Assembly (NCBI RefSeq): GCF_012935695.1
Contig: NZ_CP052859.1
Span: 2,831,001 to 2,895,000 of the forward strand
Length of the DNA stretch: 64,000 nucleotides
DNA from: Pseudomonas sp. ADAK18
GTDB lineage: Bacteria > Pseudomonadota > Gammaproteobacteria > Pseudomonadales > Pseudomonadaceae
Reading direction: 5' to 3'
Made by a program: the position numbers and the translations under genes. Shown piece by piece: positions 53,798 to 61,876 of the stretch. The notes beneath the pieces are model-generated. The model had not been told where the DNA came from. It did no database searches and saw only the letters and a list, made by a program, of their open reading frames with translations. Position 1 is the stretch's first letter, and the number at the start of each line of letters is the position of its first letter.

Positions 53798-54751
53798 ATG
53801 AAGCTGCATCAACTGCAAGCGCTGATTGCCAGCGCCGAAACCGGCAGCATCCGCGCGGCCGCGCGCTCGCTGGATATCTCCCAGGCCGCCGTGACCAAAG
53901 CCCTGCGTGAACTGGAAACGGCTCAACAATTGCCGCTTTTCGTCAGGACCCCCAGTGGCCTGAATTTCACTGAATACGGAAAAGTACTGCTGACCCACGC
54001 CAAGCTGGTCCTCAAACAGCTGGAGCATGCGCAGGCCGACCTTGATCAGTTGCGCGGCAAAGCCCAGGGGCGACTCTGCGTCGGCGTCACGCCCTGGATT
54101 GCGCTGACGTTTCTACCAGAAGTGGTGTTGGAGTTTCGCCAACGCATGCCCGACATCCAGCTGGAACTGTTCGAAAGCCTGATGGCGGTGGCCCAGCCGC
54201 TGCTGCGTGACGGCAGCATGGACTTCGCCATCGGTCAGTTGCACCCGGCGCAGGCGACCCCGGAGTTTGCCTGTGAGACGTTGCTGGACTACCAGACCTC
54301 GGTGCTGGTTCGCCAGGGCCATCCTCGGCAAAACGCGAAATCGATCCACGATCTGCTGGATCAGAGCTGGACGCTGAACTATGCCCCAGACGGTCGCGAC
54401 GCCCTGATGCAGGAATTGTTCGGCCAACACAACGCACACATCGATAGCAATCGCATCGTGCGCGCGCACTCACTGGCAATCCTGCAGATGATGGTGGAGC
54501 GCGCCGACATGTGCACCTGGGGCCCAACCATCATGAGCACAGCCCCACCGTTCCTGGGGCGCATCGTTGCCCTGAAGTTGAGCGAAGCGTTCGAGCCGCG
54601 ACAACTGAGCATCGTCACCCGGCGCAATGGCTCGCTGAGCAATGCAGCGCTGTGTTTCACCGACTGCCTGCTGCAGGTGATTCGGCGCCACGCCCGTTCG
54701 GCGAAAAGGGAGGATCGAGAACTGTTTGAAACCCTGCGGTTGTTGGTTTGA
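53798..54751 (+). CDS. LysR-family transcriptional regulator
   Basis: A 317-aa LysR regulator: MKLHQLQALIASAETGSIRA, HTH DISQAAVTKALRELETAQQL, effector domain starting at GRLCVGVTPWIALTFLPEV. AGGTGAG lies five bases before ATG 53798. Divergent from the M20/importer operon, its obvious target. The pattern resembles regulators of amino-acid-derivative catabolism; effector unknown. Confidence 0.9.
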   Translation: MKLHQLQALIASAETGSIRAAARSLDISQAAVTKALRELETAQQLPLFVRTPSGLNFTEYGKVLLTHAKLVLKQLEHAQADLDQLRGKAQGRLCVGVTPWIALTFLPEVVLEFRQRMPDIQLELFESLMAVAQPLLRDGSMDFAIGQLHPAQATPEFACETLLDYQTSVLVRQGHPRQNAKSIHDLLDQSWTLNYAPDGRDALMQELFGQHNAHIDSNRIVRAHSLAILQMMVERADMCTWGPTIMSTAPPFLGRIVALKLSEAFEPRQLSIVTRRNGSLSNAALCFTDCLLQVIRRHARSAKREDRELFETLRLLV

Positions 54752-54781
54752 GAGTGACCACCTGAGGTTTTCGCCGCGGTG

Positions 54782-55753
54782 CTAATTGCCCAGCGCCAGC
54801 GCACGCACTTCACTCGGCGTCTGCCCATAACGCGCCTTGAACGCCCGGGAGAAGTGCGCCTGGCTGGTAAAACCGTGGCGGTAGGCAACCTCCCCCACAT
54901 CCAGGCCCCTGACCTGCTGACTGCTCAACAGGCCGTACGCTTGTTGCAGGCGTTTTTCCAGAATGAAACGCCGTGGCTGGGTGTCTTCCAGGGCAAACAG
55001 CCGCGCCAGGTGCCGGGTCGAGATCCCGGTCTGGATCGCCACCCGTTCACAACTCAAGGTCGGGTCGGCCAACTGATCCCGGATGCATTGCTTGGCCGCC
55101 AACAGGTAGGAAGCACTCAAGGCGTTGATCCGGCGGTGACCGACTTGGCCAGCAATGATATTGCCCAGTAACTCGAACGCATCGTCCTGATAGCTCCCCG
55201 CTTCCTGACTCAACGGCTGCTGGAAAAAGTCTCGGGTGCGCTCACCGAGTGTGCGTAACAGCAAGCGCTGCACGCCGGTGTGGGCGCTGATTTTCAGTGC
55301 ATTGTCGAAGCGGCTCAAACAGCGGCTGGCAAAGATTTCCTGGGGCACATCGAAGATGAATTGGCGCATGGGCCCGGAAAAACCGAACAGGTAGGGTTTG
55401 TCGGTGCGATAGACCATCAACTCGCCGGGTTCCAGCAACTGGCACTGCCCATTCTGAAAGAAAAACGAACCGCTGCCCGTCACGAATGACACGAAGATCG
55501 ACGCCTTGGGCACCGCTCGAATCATCGAGCCGTCGCGCTCCACCACGTGTTCGTTACCGACGATATGCGCCAGGTGCATGCTTTCCAGGCTCAGGTTGTC
55601 CTGGGTCGCGGTAAATCCGCCCTCGCTGTAGGACGAGCATTTGAGGCCCACCAGGGTGGACGCGTTGTACTGCTCCCAAAAGGCCAGGCGCTGGTCCAGG
55701 GGAATGTTGTCGGTACTGGCTCGCCGAGTGTCGAGCATGGCGCATGGAGTCAT
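54782..55753 (-). CDS. AraC-family transcriptional regulator (AraC_binding_2 / FeaR-like)
   Basis: A 323-aa regulator. The N-terminal half (PLDQRLAFWEQYNASTLVGL, then LSLESMHLAHIVGNEHVVER and FVSFVTGSGSFFFQNG) is a cupin-like ligand domain of the FeaR/NphR group; the C-terminal 100 residues carry two HTHs (CERVAIQTGISTRHLARLFA, then VGEVAYRHGFTSQAHFSRAF). ATG 55753 follows GAGAAGAATAAAA. Divergent from the cupin-MFS-ADH-OprB-GMC operon and its probable activator. Confidence 0.9.
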   Translation of the reverse strand: MTPCAMLDTRRASTDNIPLDQRLAFWEQYNASTLVGLKCSSYSEGGFTATQDNLSLESMHLAHIVGNEHVVERDGSMIRAVPKASIFVSFVTGSGSFFFQNGQCQLLEPGELMVYRTDKPYLFGFSGPMRQFIFDVPQEIFASRCLSRFDNALKISAHTGVQRLLLRTLGERTRDFFQQPLSQEAGSYQDDAFELLGNIIAGQVGHRRINALSASYLLAAKQCIRDQLADPTLSCERVAIQTGISTRHLARLFALEDTQPRRFILEKRLQQAYGLLSSQQVRGLDVGEVAYRHGFTSQAHFSRAFKARYGQTPSEVRALALGN

Positions 55754-55763
55754 TTTTATTCTT
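55753..55763 (-). promoter_or_regulatory. Crc/Hfq-type tandem motif at AraC gene start
   Basis: mRNA AAGAATAAAAA contains AAGAATAA and AATAAAAA, both fitting AAnAAnAA, reaching into the A of the ATG. The spacer 55764-55998 shows no other recognised feature. Confidence 0.5.
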
Positions 55764-55998
55764 CTCATGGCAGCGGGAGGTTGCCCTGGCCCAGGCGAGG
55801 CCAATTCCGGGGTTTCCAGAGAACTCATTAATATCTGAACAATCCATGATGTCAACTCATTGCCCGGTCGTAATCGACCACCGGGCAAGCGGGAAAAGCG
55901 GCGTCCGATACAGGCAACCATCACGTCAGTTGCGATCAAACCGCCCGCGCGTTCACACCCTAGAGTGGCCCTGTATCCCCCACAAGCAGAGGCCGAAC

Positions 55999-56532
55999 AT
56001 GCCCGAATTAGCCAGCACCGAATTTTGGAAAGACTTGCAGCCGATCGCCAACTGCTTCAAGCCCGACGCCAAGCCCGAGGTTTACCTGCCCAACGCCGCC
56101 AGTGACGACCTGCGGCTCTATGTGCCGTTCACCGAAACCGTGTCTTCACGCCCACTGTGGATTTCCCCGAGTGAAAACCGCTGGTGCGACATCCTGATGT
56201 CCAGCCGCGCGGGCTTGGTCAATCGGCATTACCACCCCCACGAAGTATTCGCCTACACCCTCTCCGGAAAATGGGGCTACCTGGAACACGACTGGACCGC
56301 CACCGCCGGCGACTTTGTCTACGAGACTCCGGGCGAAGGCCACACGCTGGTGGCCTATGACCACCCGGAGCCGATGCGCGTGTTTTTCATCGTCAAGGGG
56401 CCGCTGATCTGGCTCGACGAACAGGGTGAACCCAACGGTTATTTCGACGTGCACTCCTACATCGACCTCTGCCGCAAGCACTACGACAAGGTCGGCCTGG
56501 GCGCCGATGCCGTGGACCGCCTGTTTCGCTAA
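55999..56532 (+). CDS. Cupin dioxygenase, 2,4'-dihydroxyacetophenone dioxygenase-like
   Basis: A 177-aa single-domain cupin. The metal site is visible: H77, H79 (RHYHPHEVFAYTLSGKWGYL), E96 and H115 in TPGEGHTLVAY. The overall pattern (FVYETPGEGHTL, MRVFFIVKGPLIWLDEQGEP, FDVHSYIDLCRKHY) is the one I associate with 2,4'-dihydroxyacetophenone dioxygenase family proteins, non-heme iron enzymes that split the C-C bond of alpha-hydroxy aryl ketones to a benzoate and formate. AGAGG precedes ATG 55999. First gene of a five-gene operon. The aryl-ketone substrate is inferred from family only. Confidence 0.82.
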   Translation: MPELASTEFWKDLQPIANCFKPDAKPEVYLPNAASDDLRLYVPFTETVSSRPLWISPSENRWCDILMSSRAGLVNRHYHPHEVFAYTLSGKWGYLEHDWTATAGDFVYETPGEGHTLVAYDHPEPMRVFFIVKGPLIWLDEQGEPNGYFDVHSYIDLCRKHYDKVGLGADAVDRLFR

Positions 56533-56554
56533 ACGCGTTTTTCGGAGAACCACC

Positions 56555-57805
56555 ATGGCTGACAACAATAATAAAGCCGGTTACGAAAACACCTTGCTGT
56601 GCGTGCTGTTCCTGACCTTTGGCTTCGTGTTTTTCGATCGCTTGGCCCTCGCGTTTCTGTTTCCGTTCATGGCCACGGAGCTGCAACTGAGCAATAGCCA
56701 CCTGGGCATGCTGTCCTCGGTGCTGGCCCTGGCCTGGGCGCTGTCCGGTGCGCTGGTGGGGGCTTGGTCAGACCGTCGAGGCGTGCGCAAACCGCTGCTG
56801 ATTCTCGCGGTGATCCTGTTTTCTCTGTGTTCGGCGCTGTCGGGGCTGGTCACCGGGTTTCTCAGCCTGCTGCTGTTTCGCGGGATCATGGGCCTGGCCG
56901 AAGGCCCGATTCTGCCGCTGTCCCAGTCGCTGATGGTAGAAGCCTCCTCGCCCCATCGACGGGGCCTGAACATGGGTTTGCTGCAGGGTTCGGCGGCAGG
57001 CCTTTTAGGCGCGGTGATCGGCCCGCCGATATTGATTGCCCTTGCCGAAACTTACGGCTGGCGCCATGCATTCATTGTGTCGCTGGTGCCCGGCCTGCTG
57101 ATTGCCTGGTTGATCTGGCGCTATGTACGCAACGACGAACCGCGCCAGGCGCCGAAGGTCAGTGAGCACCAGACCGTGCATCGCCTGGTCTTGCTGAAAA
57201 GCCGCAACATCGTGCTCTGCACCTTGATCAGCTGTGTGTTCCTGACCTGGTTCATCATCCTGATCTCCTTCACGCCCACCTTCCTGGTCAGCGTTCGCGG
57301 TTATAGCCCACCGAGCATGGGCGCGATCATGAGTTGCCTGGGCGCCGCCTGGGTGCTCTGGGGCTTTGCGGTGCCGGCGATTTCCGACCGCATCGGCCGC
57401 CGCCCAACGCTGGTGCTGTTTTCGCTGGTGGCCGCCTGCTGCCCGATGGCCCTGCTGTTTGCGCCTTCACCACTGATTCTCGGCGTGCTGATGGTGCTGA
57501 CTTACACCGGACTGGGCTGCTTCACGCTGTTTATGGCGACCATTCCCGCAGAGACCGTTCCCCGTGAGGTGATGGCCACCGCCCTGGGCATGATCATGGG
57601 CATTGGTGAGCTGGTGGGTGGTTTTGTTGCGCCCACCGTGGCCGGTTTTGCTGCCGATCGTTTTGGCCTGTCCATCGTGATGTGGATGTCGTGTGCCGGT
57701 GCGTTGCTGGCCGCCGTTCTGTCCTTGTTCCTCAAGGAAACCGCCCCCGCTGTGCTGCGCCGTCAGGTGGCAGCCACGTCCATCCTGCAAGGAAACCAGC
57801 CATGA
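56555..57805 (+). CDS. MFS transporter
   Basis: A 416-aa major facilitator with 12 TMs. LTFGFVFFDRLALAFLFPFM, GAWSDRRGVRKPLL and GLAEGPILPLSQSLMVEASS are MFS signature regions (loop 2-3 DRxGxRKP). Probable importer of the compound degraded by this operon. GGAG 8 bases before ATG 56555; the second to sixth codons carry a Crc-type motif. Stop overlaps the alcohol dehydrogenase start by 4 bp (ATGA). Confidence 0.9.
   Translation: MADNNNKAGYENTLLCVLFLTFGFVFFDRLALAFLFPFMATELQLSNSHLGMLSSVLALAWALSGALVGAWSDRRGVRKPLLILAVILFSLCSALSGLVTGFLSLLLFRGIMGLAEGPILPLSQSLMVEASSPHRRGLNMGLLQGSAAGLLGAVIGPPILIALAETYGWRHAFIVSLVPGLLIAWLIWRYVRNDEPRQAPKVSEHQTVHRLVLLKSRNIVLCTLISCVFLTWFIILISFTPTFLVSVRGYSPPSMGAIMSCLGAAWVLWGFAVPAISDRIGRRPTLVLFSLVAACCPMALLFAPSPLILGVLMVLTYTGLGCFTLFMATIPAETVPREVMATALGMIMGIGELVGGFVAPTVAGFAADRFGLSIVMWMSCAGALLAAVLSLFLKETAPAVLRRQVAATSILQGNQP
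56564..56575 (+). promoter_or_regulatory. Crc/Hfq-type motif inside the first codons of the MFS gene
   Basis: AACAATAATAAA (codons 4-7) contains AACAATAA and AATAATAA, two AAnAAnAA matches within the initiation region. Confidence 0.5.
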
Positions 57806-58866
57806 AAGCATTGCGTTGGCATGCCGCCAAAGACCTGCGCCTGACTGATCTGCCCGAACCGTCCCCCGGCCTCGGCGAAGTGCTGGTGCAAGTGGCCTAC
57901 TGCGGGATCTGTGGCAGCGACCTGCACGAATACCAGGACGGCCCGCATTCGATTCCGCAGCACACGCCTCATCCGCTGTCCGGTTGCCGTGCACCGTTGA
58001 CCCTGGGCCACGAGTTCTGCGGCCAGGTGATCGCCCTCGGCGAGGGCGTCAGCCATGTGCGGGTCGGCAGCCGGGTCGCGGTCGAGCCCGAGTACCGTTG
58101 CGGCCACTGTGCGTATTGCCTGGAGGGCAGCTACAACCTGTGCCAGTCCATGGGTTTCATCGGGCTGATGGGCGACGGCGGTTTTGCCGAGCGTGTGGTG
58201 GTGCCGGTCTACATGCTCCATCCATTGCCAGACGCTGTGGGCTTCAAACAGGCCGCCGTACTGGAGCCCGCCGCCGTGGCCTTCCATGCACTGAACCAAA
58301 GCAGCTTGCAGGCCGGCGACAGTTGCGTGGTGTTCGGCCTCGGCCCGATCGGCCTGCTGTTGATCATGCTCGCGCGGCTACGCGGTGTGGAGCGGATCTA
58401 TGCGGTGGACATCAGCCCACAACGCCTGCAACTGGCCCGCGAACTCGGCGCCCGGGAAGTGCTCAATGGCCGCGACGCCGACCTGTTGCCACGCCTGCGA
58501 GCCTTGAGCGAGGGCGGTGTCGACAGCGCGTTCGAGGCCGCCGGCAGCCAACAGACCTTGACCAACGCCCTGCACTGTCTGCGCAAAGGCGGCGAAGCGG
58601 TGCTGGTGGGCTTGATGGGTGAAGTGCAGATCGATGCCTTTCACCTGGTCAACAACGAACTGCGGCTGCTGGGCAGCGTTGGGTATCGCCATGCCTACCC
58701 GGCGCTGATCGAGTTGCTGGCCAGCGGGCGCCTGGACCTCACTCGGATCGTGACTCGCTGCGTCGCGTTGGAGCATGCCGTCGAACAAGGCTTCGAGGGC
58801 CTGTCAGCCGACAAGAGCCAGATCAAGGTGCTGGTCAATCCCACGCCGTCATTGGCGCATCAATGA
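57802..58866 (+). CDS. Zinc-dependent alcohol dehydrogenase (2,3-butanediol dehydrogenase-like)
   Basis: A 354-aa medium-chain dehydrogenase. Catalytic zinc residues are in CGICGSDLHEYQDG and GHEFCG; the structural zinc loop is CGHCAYCLEGSYNLC; the Rossmann motif is GLGPIGLLL. GPHSIP and HPLSGCRAPLTLGHEF are 2,3-butanediol dehydrogenase-like, suggesting vicinal diols or alpha-hydroxy ketones as substrate. That matches the cupin neighbour, which in its family acts on alpha-hydroxy ketones. Overlaps the MFS stop by 4 bp. Confidence 0.9.
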   Translation: MKALRWHAAKDLRLTDLPEPSPGLGEVLVQVAYCGICGSDLHEYQDGPHSIPQHTPHPLSGCRAPLTLGHEFCGQVIALGEGVSHVRVGSRVAVEPEYRCGHCAYCLEGSYNLCQSMGFIGLMGDGGFAERVVVPVYMLHPLPDAVGFKQAAVLEPAAVAFHALNQSSLQAGDSCVVFGLGPIGLLLIMLARLRGVERIYAVDISPQRLQLARELGAREVLNGRDADLLPRLRALSEGGVDSAFEAAGSQQTLTNALHCLRKGGEAVLVGLMGEVQIDAFHLVNNELRLLGSVGYRHAYPALIELLASGRLDLTRIVTRCVALEHAVEQGFEGLSADKSQIKVLVNPTPSLAHQ

Positions 58867-58882
58867 ACCACCCGCTCATCAC

Positions 58883-58896
58883 AACAACAATAAAAA
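58883..58896 (+). promoter_or_regulatory. Crc/Hfq-type triple motif before OprB-like gene
   Basis: AACAACAATAAAAA holds three overlapping AAnAAnAA matches directly before the GAG ribosome site of the porin gene, the strongest cluster in the window. Confidence 0.6.
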
Positions 58897-58908
58897 GAGT
58901 CCCTGACC

Positions 58909-60177
58909 ATGAACACTCCAATGCGTGTGTGCACCTTTTTGCTCGCGGTGTCCCTGTATCCCCAGGCCTGGGCGCAAACCCGTGAAGGCCCGCTGGCGGA
59001 CCTGGGCGAACAATTGGCCGGCTACGGCATCCAGCCCCATGTGCAGTTCTGGAGCCTGTCGATGAAGAATCTCGACACCGGCCCAAGGCCCAACAGCTTT
59101 GGCAACAGTGGCGACCTGTTTATCGGTGCTGACGTCAACCTGGGCACGCTGGCCGGCCTCGATGGCTCGGCGTTTCATGTCGAAGAAACCGTGTTCATCC
59201 TCGACCAGGGCACCGGGCAACCCACTTCACGCAACTGGCAAGGCGCCGCCGGCAGCTACTTCGCCGGGGCGCCGATTCACAACGACATCACCAGCAACCA
59301 GTTGAGCCTGCTGACCTTCGAACAAAAATGGCTCGACGGCCAGCTCGACCTGCACCTGGGGCGCACCAATGCCCGACGCTATTTCTATATCTACAACTGC
59401 GACACCGTGGTCACCTGCAACGACCCGATCATTGACTCCTCCACCGGCGTACTGCCACCGCCTTATGGCGCCTGGGGCGGCTACCTGAAATACCAGGTAA
59501 ACCCAAGCCTGTACGTGCATGCGGGGGCGTTTGAATCCAATCCGGTGGACTACCTGAAAAAGCGCAAGGGCCTGGACTTCAGCACCGACGACGCCAGCGG
59601 CACCAGCTTCCTGCTGGGGATCGGCAGCAAGCCGGGCGACGACACCACCCAGTACGAACTCAACGCTTACTTCAACTCTTCGAAGCAAGTCGATCCCTTG
59701 ACCGGCGCCAGTGATCACGGCACCGCCGGCGCCTTCTTCAAGTTCCGCCAGACGCTGTGGCGCGCCAACCTGCAAGGTTTGCAAGTGTTCGGCTCGCTGT
59801 CGGCCGCGGCCGATGACAAACAACCCTTCAGCCATTTTGCCGAAGCCGGGCTGACCTACCTCGCGCCCTTCGACCGGCCCCAGGACAAGCTCAATTTCAA
59901 GACCAGCTACCTGCGGATCAACCCGCACCAACTGGAGTTCCAGCAACGGATGCGCACCGACAACAACGGCGACCCGCGCCTGGGCGACCGGGATGTGTAC
60001 GCGCTGGAAGCCAACGGTCACTTTGCCCTTAGCCGCAACTTGTCTATTGAGCCGAGCGTGCAGTACCTGATCAATCCAGACAATTTCTACAACCCTGGCG
60101 CCCGGGAATTGAGCGGGAATGGCTTTGTTGTCGGAGTGCAAGTGATGCTGGATGTCGGTTCGATGCTGGGGCTGTAG
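58909..60177 (+). CDS. OprB-family carbohydrate-type outer-membrane porin
   Basis: A 422-aa exported beta-barrel with signal peptide (QAWA|QTREG, about residue 23). LADLGEQLAGYGIQPHVQFW, SLLTFEQKWLDGQLDLHLGR and PPPYGAWGGYLKYQVNPSLY are OprB features. OprB porins pass sugars and other small uncharged polyols, so it should let the operon's substrate through the outer membrane. Lies 42 bp after the alcohol dehydrogenase and before the GMC gene. Confidence 0.87.
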   Translation: MNTPMRVCTFLLAVSLYPQAWAQTREGPLADLGEQLAGYGIQPHVQFWSLSMKNLDTGPRPNSFGNSGDLFIGADVNLGTLAGLDGSAFHVEETVFILDQGTGQPTSRNWQGAAGSYFAGAPIHNDITSNQLSLLTFEQKWLDGQLDLHLGRTNARRYFYIYNCDTVVTCNDPIIDSSTGVLPPPYGAWGGYLKYQVNPSLYVHAGAFESNPVDYLKKRKGLDFSTDDASGTSFLLGIGSKPGDDTTQYELNAYFNSSKQVDPLTGASDHGTAGAFFKFRQTLWRANLQGLQVFGSLSAAADDKQPFSHFAEAGLTYLAPFDRPQDKLNFKTSYLRINPHQLEFQQRMRTDNNGDPRLGDRDVYALEANGHFALSRNLSIEPSVQYLINPDNFYNPGARELSGNGFVVGVQVMLDVGSMLGL

Positions 60178-60211
60178 AACCCGTTTTTCTAATGCCAACG
60201 AGGTAACTGTC

Positions 60212-61876
60212 ATGACTCAATCCCCTGCACACACGTTCGACTACATCGTGGTCGGCGCAGGTTCGGCCGGCTGTGTGCTGGCCAACCGACTGTCTGCCGA
60301 GCCCGGGGTTTCGGTGTGCCTGGTGGAGGCTGGGGCCAGTGATCGCACGCTGTTTCCCGGCGCCTACATCCGCACCCCGGCGGGCATCATCCGATTGATC
60401 GCCAACCCGAAATGGAACTGGATGCATCAGTTCGAGGCTCAATCCACCAGCGGTGACAAACCCATCCCCTGCCCGCGCGGTCGGGTCTGGGGCGGTTCGA
60501 GTGCAATCAACGGCATGATCTATGTACGCGGGCACCGCAGCGATTACGACCGCTGGGACGCGGCTGGTAATCAGGGCTGGGGCTATGACGATCTGTTGCC
60601 GTACTTTCGGCGCTCCGAGCATTTCGAGCCAGGGCCTTCGCCATGGCATGGGCAGAACGGTGAACTGAACGTCACCCACCAACGCAGCCCAAGTGCGGTC
60701 AACTCAGTGTTCTATGCAGCGGCGGCGCAAATGGGCTGGCGCTACAACAGCGACTTCAACGCTGAGGAGCAGGAAGGCTATGGCGCGTTTCATGTCACCC
60801 AGATCAATGGCGAGCGCTGCAGCGCTGCCCGGGCGTTTCTCTACCCGGCGTTGTCGCGGCCGAACTTAACCGTACTCAGCGAAGCACTGACGCATCGAGT
60901 CCTGCTCAATGGCGGGCGCGCCTACGGTGTCGAGGTCAGCCAAGGGGAGCAGGTGTTTGAACTCAAAGCCCGGCGTGAAGTGATCCTCAGCGCCGGCAGC
61001 ATCAACTCGCCACAACTGTTGTTGCTGTCCGGGATCGGACCGGCCGAGGAACTGGCGCGGCACGGCATTACCCAGCACCACGAACTGCCCGGCGTCGGTC
61101 AAAACCTGCAGGATCACCAGGACATTGTCTTGATGTACCGCAGCGACAGCGACCTGGGTTACGGACTGTCTCTGCATGGGATATTGCCGTTGGCGGCCTC
61201 CCCCTTTCGGTACCTGACGGCGCGACGAGGCCCGTTGACCTCGAACACCGTGGAGTCCGGTGCCTTTTTACGCCTCAACCCCACCGATACCGTGCCGCAG
61301 CTGGGATTGATCGTTGCCCCGGCCCTGAAGAACCAGCCCCAACGCCTGATTCCCGTGGGCCACGGCATTAGCTTGCACGTGGCCGTCATGCACCCCAAAA
61401 GCCGTGGCCAAGTGCGCTTGCGCTCGGCGGATCCAAAGGACAAACCGCAAGTGGACGGCAACTTCCTCAGCCATCCGGACGATCTGCACACCCTGGTAGA
61501 AGGCTTTCGCTTGGTGCGCCGATTGGCGGCAACTCCCGCCTTTGCCGAGCGCTTGCAAGGCGAGCTGGTGCCTGGGCCGAAGGTCAGCAGCACTGAGCAG
61601 ATCCAACAGTGGATCAAGGAAAATCTGGGCACCGTGTTTCACCCGGTGGGCACCTGCAAAATGGGTAACGACTCCATGGCGGTGGTTGATGACCAACTGC
61701 GGGTCCATGGCCTGTTGGGGTTGCGAGTGGCCGATGCGTCAATCATGCCGACCCTGATCACCGGCAATACCAATGCCGGCGCGATCATGATCGGCGAGAA
61801 AGCCGCGGACCTGGTGTTGGGCAAGATAACGCCCCTGGTCGAACGGGACTTACCCGCGCTATCAGGCTGTTGCTGA
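60212..61876 (+). CDS. GMC-family FAD oxidoreductase (choline dehydrogenase-like)
   Basis: A 554-aa flavoprotein: FAD motif FDYIVVGAGSAGCVLANRLS at the start, WGGSSAINGMIYVRGH, FHPVGTCKMGND with the active-site His, and VADASIMPTLITGNTNAGAI near the end. It has no signal peptide, unlike the GMC enzyme at 15.7 kb. GAGGT precedes ATG 60212. Last gene of the cupin operon, likely oxidising a primary alcohol to the aldehyde. Its C-terminus overlaps the convergent glutamate-synthase-like gene by 15 bp, and the last residues SGCC look like a recent extension. Confidence 0.92.
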   Translation: MTQSPAHTFDYIVVGAGSAGCVLANRLSAEPGVSVCLVEAGASDRTLFPGAYIRTPAGIIRLIANPKWNWMHQFEAQSTSGDKPIPCPRGRVWGGSSAINGMIYVRGHRSDYDRWDAAGNQGWGYDDLLPYFRRSEHFEPGPSPWHGQNGELNVTHQRSPSAVNSVFYAAAAQMGWRYNSDFNAEEQEGYGAFHVTQINGERCSAARAFLYPALSRPNLTVLSEALTHRVLLNGGRAYGVEVSQGEQVFELKARREVILSAGSINSPQLLLLSGIGPAEELARHGITQHHELPGVGQNLQDHQDIVLMYRSDSDLGYGLSLHGILPLAASPFRYLTARRGPLTSNTVESGAFLRLNPTDTVPQLGLIVAPALKNQPQRLIPVGHGISLHVAVMHPKSRGQVRLRSADPKDKPQVDGNFLSHPDDLHTLVEGFRLVRRLAATPAFAERLQGELVPGPKVSSTEQIQQWIKENLGTVFHPVGTCKMGNDSMAVVDDQLRVHGLLGLRVADASIMPTLITGNTNAGAIMIGEKAADLVLGKITPLVERDLPALSGCC

